Numbered from the stretch's first letter, positions 33,666-44,241 are shown. The stretch is 64,000 bases of DNA from Culex pipiens pallens (GCF_016801865.2 NC_068937.1:68923930-68987929), one strand, 5' to 3'. The notes: generated by a model from the sequence alone, not told the origin. A program made the numbers and translations.

Positions 33666-35943
33666 GGGAGACCACTGTATGGAGGGCCAGGCGACGTTTG
33701 TACGACATTTTCATGTTTTCAACCACGATCTCGAAAATCTCCGCCTCGCTCATGGGCCGTCTCAATCGCTGGGACATCAACTCGATGTCGGTCATAAACG
33801 CGCTGAAGAGTTCATTTGGTCTTTGCTTCCGAGCGCGCATCTCCTCCTTGGTGAACCGGTCGCGATTCGGGTTGTCGTACCTCAGACGCAGGTAGTATAG
33901 CAAGGTGTCCCAGCTGTCGAACTTCCTCTCGTATGCTGTGTACCACGTGTACGCGTCGTCCTTGAACAACAGGTGCGCATGGGTCTTCAGCTCCTCCTTG
34001 CTGACCCTGTAGGACCGGCACCGAACATCAATCTGGTTTAGAAAGTCTATGACCGGAACGGAGCTACTATCTCCCGAGAACTTCGGCCACTTTTCGATCA
34101 TGTTGCATGTCTGGTGCGGTAGTCGTCGACGCTCCCAGTAATTCCATTGGTTTGGATCTACATCGTAACCACGGTTGAAGGGTGGAGCGGGTTCTGATCT
34201 GGAATACTGTAATCCTGGCGCAGGAGTTTCACCGCGGTTTCCGAGAGGAACTGGTTCCATGTGTGGAGACTGGAAACCACGCCGAGACACCTGCGGAAAA
34301 TTCTCTGGAGGAGGGAGCTGAGAACCTAGTCCGGGATTTCCACTGCTAGTCACCGGTGGATGATGCTCCGGCAACGGATACTGGTAACTTTGAACCTGAT
34401 AGCTCTGCGGTTGACTTCGCGGCACCGTTCCGAATGAAAACCCTGAAGAACCCCTGTTCTGACAACCGTAGAGGCTCGGATTGTGCATCGGGAACTCGGA
34501 ACCGGGCATCCAGTTCCGCTGACCATCGAACCGTGTCGGTGTCGAATGGGCTCCCATACTCGGTTGCAAGCTCTCTGCCCAATTGCTGTTTGTTCTTGGT
34601 AACTGGTCAGTCGCTCCGACAGGTGTTACGTGACGTCCCGGATGGTCGATGTGCGACACTTCCTGGTCGTGAAGGCCTACGTTAGCAATTTGTCTTGCCA
34701 GATCGTTGACGATGGTGTCTCGCACGATGGGACGGTTGGCCTGCTGGTTGAGGAGGTTTCCAACATAAGATTTTACGTAATCTTCGATTTCCGAGCGATG
34801 CACGTAGTCCATCGGATTGGGGTCCTGTTGAGTCGTCTTCTTGTACAAGGGATCGGTCTGCACGTTTCTTCCTGGTTCGGTCAAAAGTGGTCCTGGAAAC
34901 AGTGTTGATCCACGAGCTACCTCAGTTGCATTCGTGGGACCTTGCCAAGGGCTGTTAATATTCGGGAGCGGCAGGTTGGCTAGCCGCGACAGTGGTGGAC
35001 TCAAGGATCGCCGAGTGCTGGAAGGTGGCATTGTACTCGGTTGTTCCGATGTTGTTGGCAAGACCGGCGCAACGACGTTCCACGGATTACCCCTGTGTCC
35101 TGCGGAAGAGGTCACTTGTGTCTCTGCGTTCTGACGAGATTGGTTCACCGTTGTCTGCGTCGCGTTCCGATAATCAGCAAGCGGACGATAGGGATCAAGA
35201 CTCGGCTGCGGCTGCGAAATAATTCGCTTGGCTAGGTCCAGCCGTCGGGCCTCAGCTTCCGGGGTCTCGATCTCCAATAAACTGAAAGGTTCATCAATTA
35301 TGCTGATCTGCTGGGACTCAACTGGTTGAGCCACAACCGCATTTGGAGCTGGCGCAGAAGTCAGGCTTGGCCTCAACGAGGCAACGCTAACCGTTTCCGT
35401 CGTCTGAACTTCTGGGGCTCTCGCCGTCGTGGCCATAGTCACGGGAACAGTCGGAAACCAAGGGACGTCGCTGGTAGTTGGCACACGCTCGCTGGAGTCT
35501 TCAATCTGCGACTCGACTGGATCGCTCCTTTGTTGATCTGGAAGGTACAGTGCACTCAGGTCCTCCTGGAAGTACTTCACCATGAGATTTTGTGCTTGGT
35601 CCATCAGCATGATTTTGTTGAGCGACTCCGACTGGTAGTTAGCCTTACAACGCCACAGTCGTCGATAGTAGTGAATCAGACGAGATTTGCACCTCGCTGT
35701 TCGTCCTGCGCGTAAGTTCTCTTCAATCTCCTGTAGAGCTTTGAGCACCAACCAGTACTCATCCGCCATGGTCCGATTCGTAGGGTACTCGTCATCGTTG
35801 TCATGTTCCGTTCGAAGCCAGTTTCGCAAGATTCGTCTTCCTTCATCAATACTCCGCCGCCCGTACGGACCACATCGTAGTTCCACTTCGTACTCCACTT
35901 CATCTTCCCGTAATTCATCAGCTCTGATCCTTAACTTCTCCAT
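33226..35943 (-). CDS. Gag of the large Gypsy element
   Basis: The frame opens at an ATG and encodes 905 aa, long for Gypsy Gag. The first roughly 600 residues are rich in Pro, Ser, Gln and Asn and of low complexity. A retrotransposon Gag-type domain follows, with the motif KWPKFSGDSSSVPVIDFLNQ and a downstream DDAYTWYTA segment. A single CCHC knuckle, CWNCRKVGHTWREC, lies at 839-852 near the C-terminus. The inferred role is assembly of virus-like particles and RNA packaging. Pol starts in the overlapping +1 frame. Confidence 0.9.
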   Translation of the reverse strand: MEKLRIRADELREDEVEYEVELRCGPYGRRSIDEGRRILRNWLRTEHDNDDEYPTNRTMADEYWLVLKALQEIEENLRAGRTARCKSRLIHYYRRLWRCKANYQSESLNKIMLMDQAQNLMVKYFQEDLSALYLPDQQRSDPVESQIEDSSERVPTTSDVPWFPTVPVTMATTARAPEVQTTETVSVASLRPSLTSAPAPNAVVAQPVESQQISIIDEPFSLLEIETPEAEARRLDLAKRIISQPQPSLDPYRPLADYRNATQTTVNQSRQNAETQVTSSAGHRGNPWNVVAPVLPTTSEQPSTMPPSSTRRSLSPPLSRLANLPLPNINSPWQGPTNATEVARGSTLFPGPLLTEPGRNVQTDPLYKKTTQQDPNPMDYVHRSEIEDYVKSYVGNLLNQQANRPIVRDTIVNDLARQIANVGLHDQEVSHIDHPGRHVTPVGATDQLPRTNSNWAESLQPSMGAHSTPTRFDGQRNWMPGSEFPMHNPSLYGCQNRGSSGFSFGTVPRSQPQSYQVQSYQYPLPEHHPPVTSSGNPGLGSQLPPPENFPQVSRRGFQSPHMEPVPLGNRGETPAPGLQYSRSEPAPPFNRGYDVDPNQWNYWERRRLPHQTCNMIEKWPKFSGDSSSVPVIDFLNQIDVRCRSYRVSKEELKTHAHLLFKDDAYTWYTAYERKFDSWDTLLYYLRLRYDNPNRDRFTKEEMRARKQRPNELFSAFMTDIELMSQRLRRPMSEAEIFEIVVENMKMSYKRRLALHTVVSLEHLAQLCYMFDTLEGQLYNPQAKNKNPLVNEVLLDEEGLLLEEEFETDGEVDAINAAGGRANRFRQSGSDPAENGKATCWNCRKVGHTWRECDQPHLWSPRHYSVPVPPATQHPCGTGGEIKKTIRRGDQREPISPRGQLPGSQH

Positions 35944-36390
35944 TTCACTTCAGTCAAAAAAAAATTACAAACCGAAACGAATTCACAACAATTAACTTAT
36001 CGGAACACGCGTATGACAGAATAAAGCAATTAACTCTGAACAAAATAAACTTTGTTTACTGAAAAATATGTTTCCAAACACTAATCAACTAACAAAACTA
36101 AAGATAAGTCTCGAACCAACTAAAGAGACTTACCAACTATATGAGCGCCTTTTCTTGGCTTAGCGATTTGGATCAATGTTTATGGATGGAAAATAACTGT
36201 TTCAAACTATTGGTAGAGTACTGTTTTGTCACGGAACGTTAGAGCTTAAGCTCACCAAAAGTTTTCAGGAAAATCCAACTAAATTTCCCCAAACCGAACT
36301 CAAATGAACTAATGATACCAATGTGAGCTTTGGCTCTAACAATTATTGTAATTAATGAATGAAAATTAAATAAATCAACCAATTTGTTTG
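35944..36390 (-). other. leader of the large Gypsy element
   Basis: This is AT-rich untranslated sequence between the primer-binding site and the gag ATG. No additional frame is recognised. Confidence 0.6.
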
Positions 36391-36409
36391 AGCCCACGTT
36401 GGGCGCCAA
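36391..36409 (-). other. primer-binding site of the large Gypsy element
   Basis: On the minus strand TTGGCGCCCAACGTGGGCT follows the 5' LTR by two bases. TGGCGCCC-type starts are typical tRNA-complementary primer sites. The exact tRNA was not identified. Confidence 0.75.
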
Positions 36410-37156
36410 TTTGTAACGGTTTTCTTTGTTCCTTCGGCGAACAGCAGCTTTGACGCTCTAGGCGTCGCGCCACTCCCTAAAAGGAAGACTGCTGAAGCTG
36501 ATTAACTGGCCCGGCAAGAGGCTCCAGTTCAGGGCGGGTTGTTTTCGAACTCAAATACCGAATCTCAAATAGCAGGTCCCAAGTGACGAATCAAGTACAA
36601 ATTTAGGTAAATTACGCTTTATTGTTGAAAAAGAAAGAACTCGACGGCAATTGGTGGTGCGATCTGATGTATTAAGCAGTAAATCCCCACACCCAAGTAA
36701 AGACGCTCCCCAATTTAACTCCTGCAGACTAACTAACCCAATGGACAAGCCAATTAGCTGCGTTTAAACTTAAACCCTATATTTTCAGCTTAACAAAATC
36801 GTGACGTCACTTCTACGCTAGGGACAGTTATTGAGCTCAAAATCGCTCTTAAAAATTATCAGATCTGACCTTGGTTTAGTTGCGGGCGGCGAGGGCAGGA
36901 ACGGCTTCGGCGTGGCCACGCACTTTTTTTTTTTTTTTTTTTTTAATTTATATTTATTTAGATTTTCTCTTCCATGTACATTCATTCAGTTAAAATATTA
37001 TTGAGTGTCCAATCACAATCGATGACTTTTCACCTCAATTTTAAATACAAGCAACTTTCATTTATTCATGAAATATTGTAGCTTTCGCTATTCAGTGATT
37101 TCAAATGTAGGAGGTCCTACATGTACAAAAGGGAAAAGGGATACCTTAAAACTAAC

Positions 37157-39817
37157 TTATAAACTATATAAAGAGCGGATCAATGCAGCTGAAGACTGCA
37201 ATGATTTTTGTCGAAATGCATCAATTATCTTATTGGACATAACATCCAAAGTGTCAACTTCAGCTAATTGATGAAGTTCACTGGTGCTGAACCAGGGAGG
37301 AAGTTTCAGAATCATTTTCAGAATTTTGTTCTGAATCCTCTGAAGTTTTTTCTTCCTGGTTAAGCAACAGCTTGTCCAGATCGGCACAGCATAAAGCATG
37401 GCAGGTCTGAAAATTTGTTTATAAATTAACAGTTTATTCTTGAGACAAAGTCTAGAATTCCTGTTTATAAGTGGATACAAACATTTAATATATTTGTTAC
37501 ATTTAACCTGGATACTTTCAATGTGATCCTTGTAAGTAAGGTTTTTGTCAAAAGCAAGTCCAAGATATTTCACTTGATCCTCCCACTTTAAATTTACCTC
37601 ATTCATCTTTATGATGTGATGACTTTTTGGTTTAAGAAAATCAGCCCTTGGTTTGTGAGGGAAAATAATAAGTTGAGTTTTTGCAGCATTTGGAGTAATT
37701 TTCCATTCTTTCAAATAAGAATTGAAAATATCCAAGCTTTTTTGTAATCTTCTTGTGATGACACGAAGGCTTCTACCTTTGGCGGAGATGCTTGTATCAT
37801 CAGCAAAAAGTGATTTCTGACATCCTGGGGGCAAATCAGGCAAGTCAGAAGTAAAAATATTGTATAAAATTGGACCCAAAATGCTTCCTTGAGGGACGCC
37901 GGCACGTACAGGTAGTTGATCAGATTTGCTATTCTGATAACATACCTGCAGAGTACGATCCGTCAAATAATTTTGAATAATTTTCACGATGTAAATCGGA
38001 AAATTAAACCTTTTCAATTTCGCAATCAAACCTTTATGCCAAACACTGTCAAATGCTTTTTCTATGTCTAGAAGAGCAGCGCCAGTAGAATAGCCCTCAG
38101 ATTTGTTGCTTCGAATTAAATTTGAAACTCTCAACAACTGATGAGTAGTTGAATGCCCAAGGCGAAATCCAAACTGCTCATCAGCGAAAATTGAATTTTC
38201 ATTAATGTGCGTCATCATTCTATTAAGAATTATTCTTTCGAATAATTTACTAATAGATGAAAGCAAACTAATGGGCCGATAGCTTGAGGCTGCAGCAGGA
38301 TTTTTATCCGGTTTTAAAATCGGAACTACTTTGGCATTTTTCCAACTACTGGGAAAATATGCCAAATCAAAACATTTGTTGCAAATTTTGACCAAGCTAC
38401 TTAAAGTTGCTTCGGGTAATTTTTTAATTAAAATGTAATAAATGCCATCCTCACCAGGGGCTTTCATATTTTTAAATTTTTTGATAATGGATTTTATTTC
38501 ATTCAGATCCGTATTAAAAACTTCATCTGATGAAAATTCTTGTTCAGCAATATTCTGAAATTCTATTGAAATTTGATCTTCAATAGGACTCAAAACATTT
38601 AAGTTGAAATTATGAGCACTCTCAAACTGCTGAGCAAGTTTTTGAGCTTTCTCCCCATTAGTTAATAGAATATTATCACCATCTTTTAAAGAAGGGATTG
38701 GTTTTTGAGGTTTCTTAAGAACCTTTGAAAGTTTCCAAAAAGGTTTGGAATAAGGTTTAATTTGTTCGACATCTCTTGCGAACTTTTCATTTCGCAGGAG
38801 AGTGAATCTGTGGTCAATAACCTTTTGCAAATCTTTTTGAATTCGCTTCAGTGCAGGATCACGAGAACGTTGATACTGTCTTCGGCGAACATTTTTCAGA
38901 CGAATCAGAAGCTGAAGATCGTCATCAATAATGGGAGAATCAAATTTGACTTGGACTTTAGGAATAGCAATATTCCTAGCATCCAAAATTGCATTAGTTA
39001 AAGATTCCAAGGCTGAATCAATATCAGCTTTGGTTTCTAAAACAAAATCATGATTTAAATTGTTCTCAATATGATGCTGATACCTGTCCCAATTAGCTTT
39101 GTGGTAATTAAACACAGAACTATTGGGTCTGGTAACTGCTTCATGAGAAAGTGAAAAAGTTACTGGAAGATGATCAGAATCAAAATCAGCATGAGTCACT
39201 AAAGGACCACAATACTGACTTTGATTTGTCAAAACCAAATCAATTGTTGATGGATTTCTAACAGAAGAAAAGCAAGTTGGTCCATTCGGGTATAAAACCG
39301 AATAAAGACCAGAAGTGCAATCTCTGAATAGAATTTTACCATTGGAATTTACTTTTGAATTATTCCAAGATTGGTGTTTGGCATTAACATCACCGATGAT
39401 CAAAAATCGAGATCTATGCCGAGTAAGTTTATTCAAATCCCCTTTGAAATAATTTTTATTTTCCCCAGTGCATTGGAATGGTAAATATGCAGCTGCAATC
39501 ATAATTTTCCCAAAAGAAGTTTCAAGTTCAATGCCCAAACTTTCAATAACTTTTAACTTAAAGTCACGTAAAGTGCTATAAGTCATACTACGGTGGATAA
39601 CTATTGCAACTCCACCGCCATTTCGATTCATTCTGTTATTGATTATAACTTTATAATCTGGATCACTTTTCAAATAAGTGCCAGTTTTTAAAAATGTTTC
39701 GGTTATAACAGCAACATGCACGTTATGAACTCGTAAAAAGTTGAAAAATTCATTTTCTTTCGCTTTTAAAGAGCGAGCATTAAAATTCATAATATTGATG
39801 GTATTACTTAGATCCAT
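37157..39817 (-). CDS. Jockey ORF2: endonuclease and reverse transcriptase
   Basis: This uninterrupted 886-aa protein starts at an ATG. The endonuclease domain (about 5-220) shows NFNARSL, ITETFL, IGDVNAKHQSW, STIDLVLTN and DSDHLPVTF. The reverse transcriptase includes APGEDGI, SYRPISLLSSISKLFE, EQFGFRLGHST, LLDIEKAFDSVWH, VPQGSILGPILYN and the catalytic LFADDTS near residue 668-671. No RNase H is present. The start overlaps the end of ORF1 by 14 bp, suggesting coupled translation. The protein nicks target DNA and primes cDNA synthesis from it. Confidence 0.95.
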   Translation of the reverse strand: MDLSNTINIMNFNARSLKAKENEFFNFLRVHNVHVAVITETFLKTGTYLKSDPDYKVIINNRMNRNGGGVAIVIHRSMTYSTLRDFKLKVIESLGIELETSFGKIMIAAAYLPFQCTGENKNYFKGDLNKLTRHRSRFLIIGDVNAKHQSWNNSKVNSNGKILFRDCTSGLYSVLYPNGPTCFSSVRNPSTIDLVLTNQSQYCGPLVTHADFDSDHLPVTFSLSHEAVTRPNSSVFNYHKANWDRYQHHIENNLNHDFVLETKADIDSALESLTNAILDARNIAIPKVQVKFDSPIIDDDLQLLIRLKNVRRRQYQRSRDPALKRIQKDLQKVIDHRFTLLRNEKFARDVEQIKPYSKPFWKLSKVLKKPQKPIPSLKDGDNILLTNGEKAQKLAQQFESAHNFNLNVLSPIEDQISIEFQNIAEQEFSSDEVFNTDLNEIKSIIKKFKNMKAPGEDGIYYILIKKLPEATLSSLVKICNKCFDLAYFPSSWKNAKVVPILKPDKNPAAASSYRPISLLSSISKLFERIILNRMMTHINENSIFADEQFGFRLGHSTTHQLLRVSNLIRSNKSEGYSTGAALLDIEKAFDSVWHKGLIAKLKRFNFPIYIVKIIQNYLTDRTLQVCYQNSKSDQLPVRAGVPQGSILGPILYNIFTSDLPDLPPGCQKSLFADDTSISAKGRSLRVITRRLQKSLDIFNSYLKEWKITPNAAKTQLIIFPHKPRADFLKPKSHHIIKMNEVNLKWEDQVKYLGLAFDKNLTYKDHIESIQVKCNKYIKCLYPLINRNSRLCLKNKLLIYKQIFRPAMLYAVPIWTSCCLTRKKKLQRIQNKILKMILKLPPWFSTSELHQLAEVDTLDVMSNKIIDAFRQKSLQSSAALIRSLYSL

Positions 39818-41195
39818 GATTAAACTTCAGGGTAAGAACAACATCATTCGCAAATTTTAATCCAATCTGGATAGCTTCCATCATGGATGTAGCATTACTC
39901 ATTGTTTGAATCAAACCAAACAGTGAGTTTTGCAAAAAAGTCATTTTTTCAAACGTAACATCGCCGAGATCAGAAGATCCCAAAGCGTTGCTAGCAGAAA
40001 AATTTTCAAATGAAATTTGAGGTACCTGCCCAATTTGAAAATTGGTAGAGGATTTAAAATTCGTGGATGAACCCGAACCCGAAACGACGTTGGCATAAGA
40101 AATGCCATTGCTGTTACCTAACTTTTCCACGGTAGGGGTATTGTTCGAGTGAGACAGCACGAACGTTTGATTTAAAGATGCAGGTACAACCTGACTTTGA
40201 GAAAATTTCGGTTTGGATTTCGGCTGATGCTTAGCACGAGAATCCAAAACCTTTTTTCTGATGGGGCAATCCCAGAAATTTGATTTGTGATTTCCACCAC
40301 AATTTGCACATTTAAATTGGGTGACTTCTTTCACGGGACAATTGTCCTTGTTGTGAGAAGAATCCCCGCAAACCATGCATTTTGGAACCATGGCGCAATG
40401 ATCAGTACCGTGACCGAATGCCTGGCAACGCCGGCACTGGGTCAGATTCTGGCCATTACCGCCATGTTTCTTAAAATGCTCCCACTTTACCCGTACATGG
40501 AACAAAAACTGAACTTTGTCCAAATGTTTCAAATTGTTGATTTCATTTCTGTTGAAATGAATCAGATAAAATTGTGAAGTCAAACCAAAGCGAGAAATAT
40601 TCCCGTTTGATTTTTTCTTCATTGGTATTACTTGGGATGGGGCAAAGCCAAGCAACACCTTAAGTTCGTTTTTGATCTCATCCACCGACAAGTCGTTGGA
40701 GAGACCTTTCAGGACCGCCTTGAATGGACGAGCATTCTTGGTCTCATACGTGTAGAAATTGTGTTTGTGGTTTTTCAAATAACCAACAAAAGTTTGGTGA
40801 TCTTGTAAAGATTCCGTCAACAAGCGACATTCTCCTCTTCGACCAAGCTGGAACGAAACCTTCAAATTGCAAGTTTCCTTGCAATTCTTCAGTTGCGTTC
40901 GAAAGCTGGCCAAATCGGAAACGGAAGTCACTACAATTGGCGGAGCCTTTACTCGTTTCTCGACGGCAGAAGGCTCAGTACGAGGAGAAGGATCCTTGTC
41001 AACAGTTTCGGATAAAACACCGAAACTATTTGCCAATGGAATTGGAGGATTGACCTCACTTTCAGAATCAGAATCAGACCTCGGATGAGGCTGTTTTCTT
41101 TTTCTGTTTCCGTTAGCCGATTTAGCGTTCAAACGCTTCACCGACGTAACGACCAAATCTTCAGAAGATTTGCGTTTACCTTTGTTTTGACGCAT
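39804..41195 (-). CDS. Jockey ORF1: Gag-like zinc-knuckle protein
   Basis: The frame encodes 463 aa from an ATG. The N-terminal 80 residues are basic and Ser-rich. A PRE/C2HC-type domain spans about 135-250. Three zinc knuckles follow: CRRCQAFGHGTDHC (254-267), CMVCGDSSHNKDNC (273-286) and CANCGGNHKSNFWDC (296-310). This arrangement is characteristic of Jockey ORF1 proteins, which bind element RNA. It has the same architecture as the isolated ORF1 at 45181-46626 but is divergent in sequence. Confidence 0.93.
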   Translation of the reverse strand: MRQNKGKRKSSEDLVVTSVKRLNAKSANGNRKRKQPHPRSDSDSESEVNPPIPLANSFGVLSETVDKDPSPRTEPSAVEKRVKAPPIVVTSVSDLASFRTQLKNCKETCNLKVSFQLGRRGECRLLTESLQDHQTFVGYLKNHKHNFYTYETKNARPFKAVLKGLSNDLSVDEIKNELKVLLGFAPSQVIPMKKKSNGNISRFGLTSQFYLIHFNRNEINNLKHLDKVQFLFHVRVKWEHFKKHGGNGQNLTQCRRCQAFGHGTDHCAMVPKCMVCGDSSHNKDNCPVKEVTQFKCANCGGNHKSNFWDCPIRKKVLDSRAKHQPKSKPKFSQSQVVPASLNQTFVLSHSNNTPTVEKLGNSNGISYANVVSGSGSSTNFKSSTNFQIGQVPQISFENFSASNALGSSDLGDVTFEKMTFLQNSLFGLIQTMSNATSMMEAIQIGLKFANDVVLTLKFNHGSK

Positions 41196-41387
41196 TTTGC
41201 AAGCAAAGTTCTCTTAAAAAGATGGCTTCGTTTGTAAAATACAACAAAATTTCAGGTGGGGTTAGTCTTGAAAAGACTGTTTAGAATTTGGGAAAATAAC
41301 TCAGGTAGTCTTTAAAAAGACTGTGAATTTTTTTTGAAATAACTCTGAGCTTAGGTAGTAAAAAATACCGCAGCTCTAGTGTCCGTT
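41196..41387 (-). promoter_or_regulatory. 5' UTR / internal promoter region of the Jockey LINE
   Basis: The transcript start side on the minus strand begins next to the duplicated GTGGCCACGCAC. It contains repeated AGTCTTNNAAAGACT-like short motifs near 41265-41320. Jockey elements carry an internal promoter at their 5' end; the assignment here is by position. Confidence 0.5.
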
Positions 41388-43082
41388 GTGGCCACGCACT
41401 TACGCTACAGGAACTGGTCAGGAACGGTACAGGAACACCACGCGCGGGCTGAGGTCGCACGTGGACGCGCGCTTTCTGCTCGGGTCGGCTTTACGCTATC
41501 GATCGGGTTGCGCTATCGGCCGCTAGGTGTCACAGCGGCGCTTTCGTTGATGTGTCCGGACTCGCGATGTGGACCGCAAAAACACTTGCCGGCGTCAGAC
41601 GCTGGCTCTCGTAGTTCTCAACCTTTCCGCGGGGAGAACTCTCGACTTCCGGGCGCTGGCGTCGCGTGAGCGGCAGAGGAAGGGTTCACGCTCTCGATGC
41701 GCTCTGTTTTTCCCAAGAGTGACCGAAGGGGGTGGCGTTTTCCGGGAAATGAGCGGTAGTTGGGGGTCGCTCACCAAAATGGCTGCCAAGGGATGAATGG
41801 CAGATCTTGTTGAAGCGCTTTGGTGACGTACAGCGCTGAAACCAACCGGTTTCCCACTTCCGAACTGGCGCGAGGTGACGTGAGGCGCACTGTTCGGTGT
41901 GTACGGCGTTGCACACACGGATGAGGGGCTTAGTTCACCGGAAATGGAGCCACAGTTCGGTAATCACTCAAGATGGCGGCCAGGTGACGCTCGGTCGGCC
42001 ACGTGGACGCGCAAAATGGACGTACGACGCAACTATGACGCCTTTTCGTCGTCTCCAGACAACGTACGGCGCACACCACGCTGTTTCCGAGGACTCTCGA
42101 CAGCTTTCAGCTCGGTTCAGCGGCGCTGGGCGCTCCCAGACAAAAACCCACGTTGAACGGTGGGTTTTTAGACCTGTTCAACGTTCGTTTCAATAATTAC
42201 AAAATGGTTCGTTCCTACTTTGCCACTAGCAGTCTTACCTGACAATCTCCTAACCAGCGCACAACAGCAGAATGCCGGTCTAGGCGAGACTAACGAGCCC
42301 CGAGTGACCAAACCTAAAGAATTTTCGAGGGGTTTCTATGATTTCGCACATAATTTTACAAAAAGCAAGCTTACTCGTTTGGATTCTACCCGGTACCGTG
42401 ATTGGCTCCGCTCTAGCCTTCCAACTACTCTTCAGGTGAGCCTAAATCAATATTTTCGGGTTAGATGGCTAATCACCCAGATTTGTTAAAAAAAACTTAC
42501 ACCTTCTTCAGGCAGTATCGCACTTTCCTGAAGGGAAACGTCGAAGCTCAACGGATTTCGCACTAAACTAAAACTTTGGACTACTAAGTCACACGTGCTC
42601 ACACTTTAGATCACAAAATGGCGGGTAATCTAATCACTTGCTAGTGGCCCTCGAGTGGGACTAAACCGGTCGGCGAGCTTTACTCGAATCGTTCGCAACT
42701 CCCGAAGATCATTGGATCTTAGCAAAATCGCCGTCTAACCACACATGTGTGGGACCCGATTGCCGATTAGTTCTCTCTCGTTCTGGTCCCTATCATTCAA
42801 TTGGGCGATCCCAGCACATACACAACGAGGGTGTACGATTGCAATTATTTGCCAGTACACGGGAGGGATTTTCCTATGCCCATTTTCGCAAATCTTGATT
42901 CGTCCCTCAAGGCCATAAATGAGATCTAGCAGAGTGAATTTGAAATGGCACTCCGGTGCACGTGCGCGGAGCACTCAGCAGTTTCCCTTTATGAGAAAGA
43001 GATGGCGCAGTTCTTTTGGGTTTGTGTTTTTGGAATGAGTTACCAGTTCATTTGAGTTGCGACAGGGTGACGGTTACAGTCG

Positions 43083-44241
43083 TTCTCGTGAAACCGCGTA
43101 CGCCTAAGTCCAAAATGTAAACAAACGTTTAGGTGATTCCGGTGGTTAGTGAGTGGTGGTCCACGACGTCAATCAAAACAGAACGCGTCCGCAGCCAGGA
43201 CTTGGACGCGGATACCTTCGAAGGAGGATGGTGCGGAACAAGGTTAGGGGATTAGGGGAAGGTTGGTTTTCAAAAGGATGAGGCCAGCTTCCTGCCGGAT
43301 CTGCAGCTGTTTCACAACCGAAATGGGTAAGAAGGAAGCTTGAATGTTTGGTGGCGTTTGTGTTTGATTTTGTTTGTTTTTGTAGGACGCCGTTTATGCG
43401 GATGTGAATTTGCACCGGTTGTATTCGATAAAGTTAATTTTAACGGTGAGGAGAAGGATCCGACGGAAGAGGGAAACGACGAGAAGCGATCGGAGGTGGT
43501 CAGCGCGGATGTTGCACTCGGTGCCGGCGGTTTACGACCATCAGCAGCATTATGTGCCGGAAGTGATGACGGGACAGTGTGGGATGTCCTGAGGGTCCGC
43601 AGTCCATTTCTCGGTGCGGGACATGTTTGACGAGTATTACAAAAACATCTGGAAGAACAGTTTGCACCAGTTCTGGAAGAACCGTCTGTACGAAAGCCGC
43701 AGGTCCTGAAGATGTCGTACTCGGATTACTTCCAGAGGTTGGAGCGATATCCGACGAACCTGATCAAGAACATCTACCTGGAATACCGAAGAAGTCGGAA
43801 AACGTCGACTTACCTTCCCGAATTAACAACCAAATTGCCAACTCCTCCAAGCCTGTCCTGATGATGGCCGGCAACGAGACCACCCTGTTCTCTACATCGC
43901 TGTCGCGCTCCAAAATGTAGGCCGCGATGTTAAGCAGCATAAGCAGAAGTTTTAATATTAAAATAAAAATAAAAATAGAAATAAAATCCATCACATTTTT
44001 CGAAAATCATCACTGTAATGTTAAATGTTATTTATTGTTGCCATAAAAAGTTTCTTCTTATAATAAAAGTAAAAAACTTTTACCGATACAACGATTTTGT
44101 TCCAGAAGTGCATGGTAGTATCAAAAAATTTCCAACTTTTAAATTAAAAAGTTTGAACTTTCTACGAATATTCACCAACGCGAACTTTTAATCCAACGAA
44201 CGATCTTTTTAAATTTAGAGTATTTTTTCTTTGTGTGTAGA
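43083..44241 (+). pseudogene. unidentified gene-like fragments with an intron-like boundary
   Basis: A GTAAGA donor-like site at about 43326 and a TTTGTTTTTGTAG acceptor-like site at 43373-43385 frame a roughly 60-bp intron. Downstream frames are broken by stops but retain biased, coding-looking segments such as MFDEYYKNIWKNSLHQFWKN (from about 43623) and DYFQRLERYPTNLIKNIYL (from about 43720). I do not recognise the family. AT-rich sequence with AACTTTTA motifs follows after 43930. Confidence 0.35.

Larger units (their letters stand above)
36924..41387 (-). mobile_element. full-length Jockey-clade LINE (Juan-like)
   Basis: The minus-strand element ends in poly(A), read as 21 T at 36924-36944. 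It is flanked by GTGGCCACGCAC at 36912-36923 and 41388-41399. It has a 5' UTR of about 190 bp and two overlapping ORFs without disruption, for a total of about 4.46 kb. Zinc-knuckle ORF1, EN-RT ORF2 and a poly(A) tail fit the Jockey clade. The resemblance to mosquito Juan elements is from memory and needs a search. Intact ORFs and an exact duplication suggest a recent, possibly active copy. Confidence 0.93.
25919..43078 (-). mobile_element. large Ty3/Gypsy element with 2.19-kb LTRs, 5' LTR split by a LINE
   Basis: The LTRs begin TGTAACGG and end GGTTACA, and the element is flanked by the 4-bp duplication GTCG (25915-25918 and 43079-43082). Coding is on the minus strand. Excluding the Jockey insertion, both LTRs are about 2.19 kb, and the element is about 12.7 kb. 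By eye the LTRs differ at about six positions plus a 2-bp indel, so the insertion is young. Gag and Pol are open throughout, and no envelope frame is seen. Confidence 0.95.
36412..43078 (-). repeat. 5' LTR of the large Gypsy element, interrupted
   Basis: The LTR consists of 36412-36923 plus 41400-43078, about 2191 bp in total. The Jockey LINE and its 12-14-bp target duplication separate the two parts. The LINE lies within the region that should drive transcription of the Gypsy element, which would probably disrupt its expression. Confidence 0.92.

Noticed and set aside
34356..35715. Plus-strand frames of about 80-130 codons
   Set aside because: They are antisense shadows of the Gypsy gag frame.
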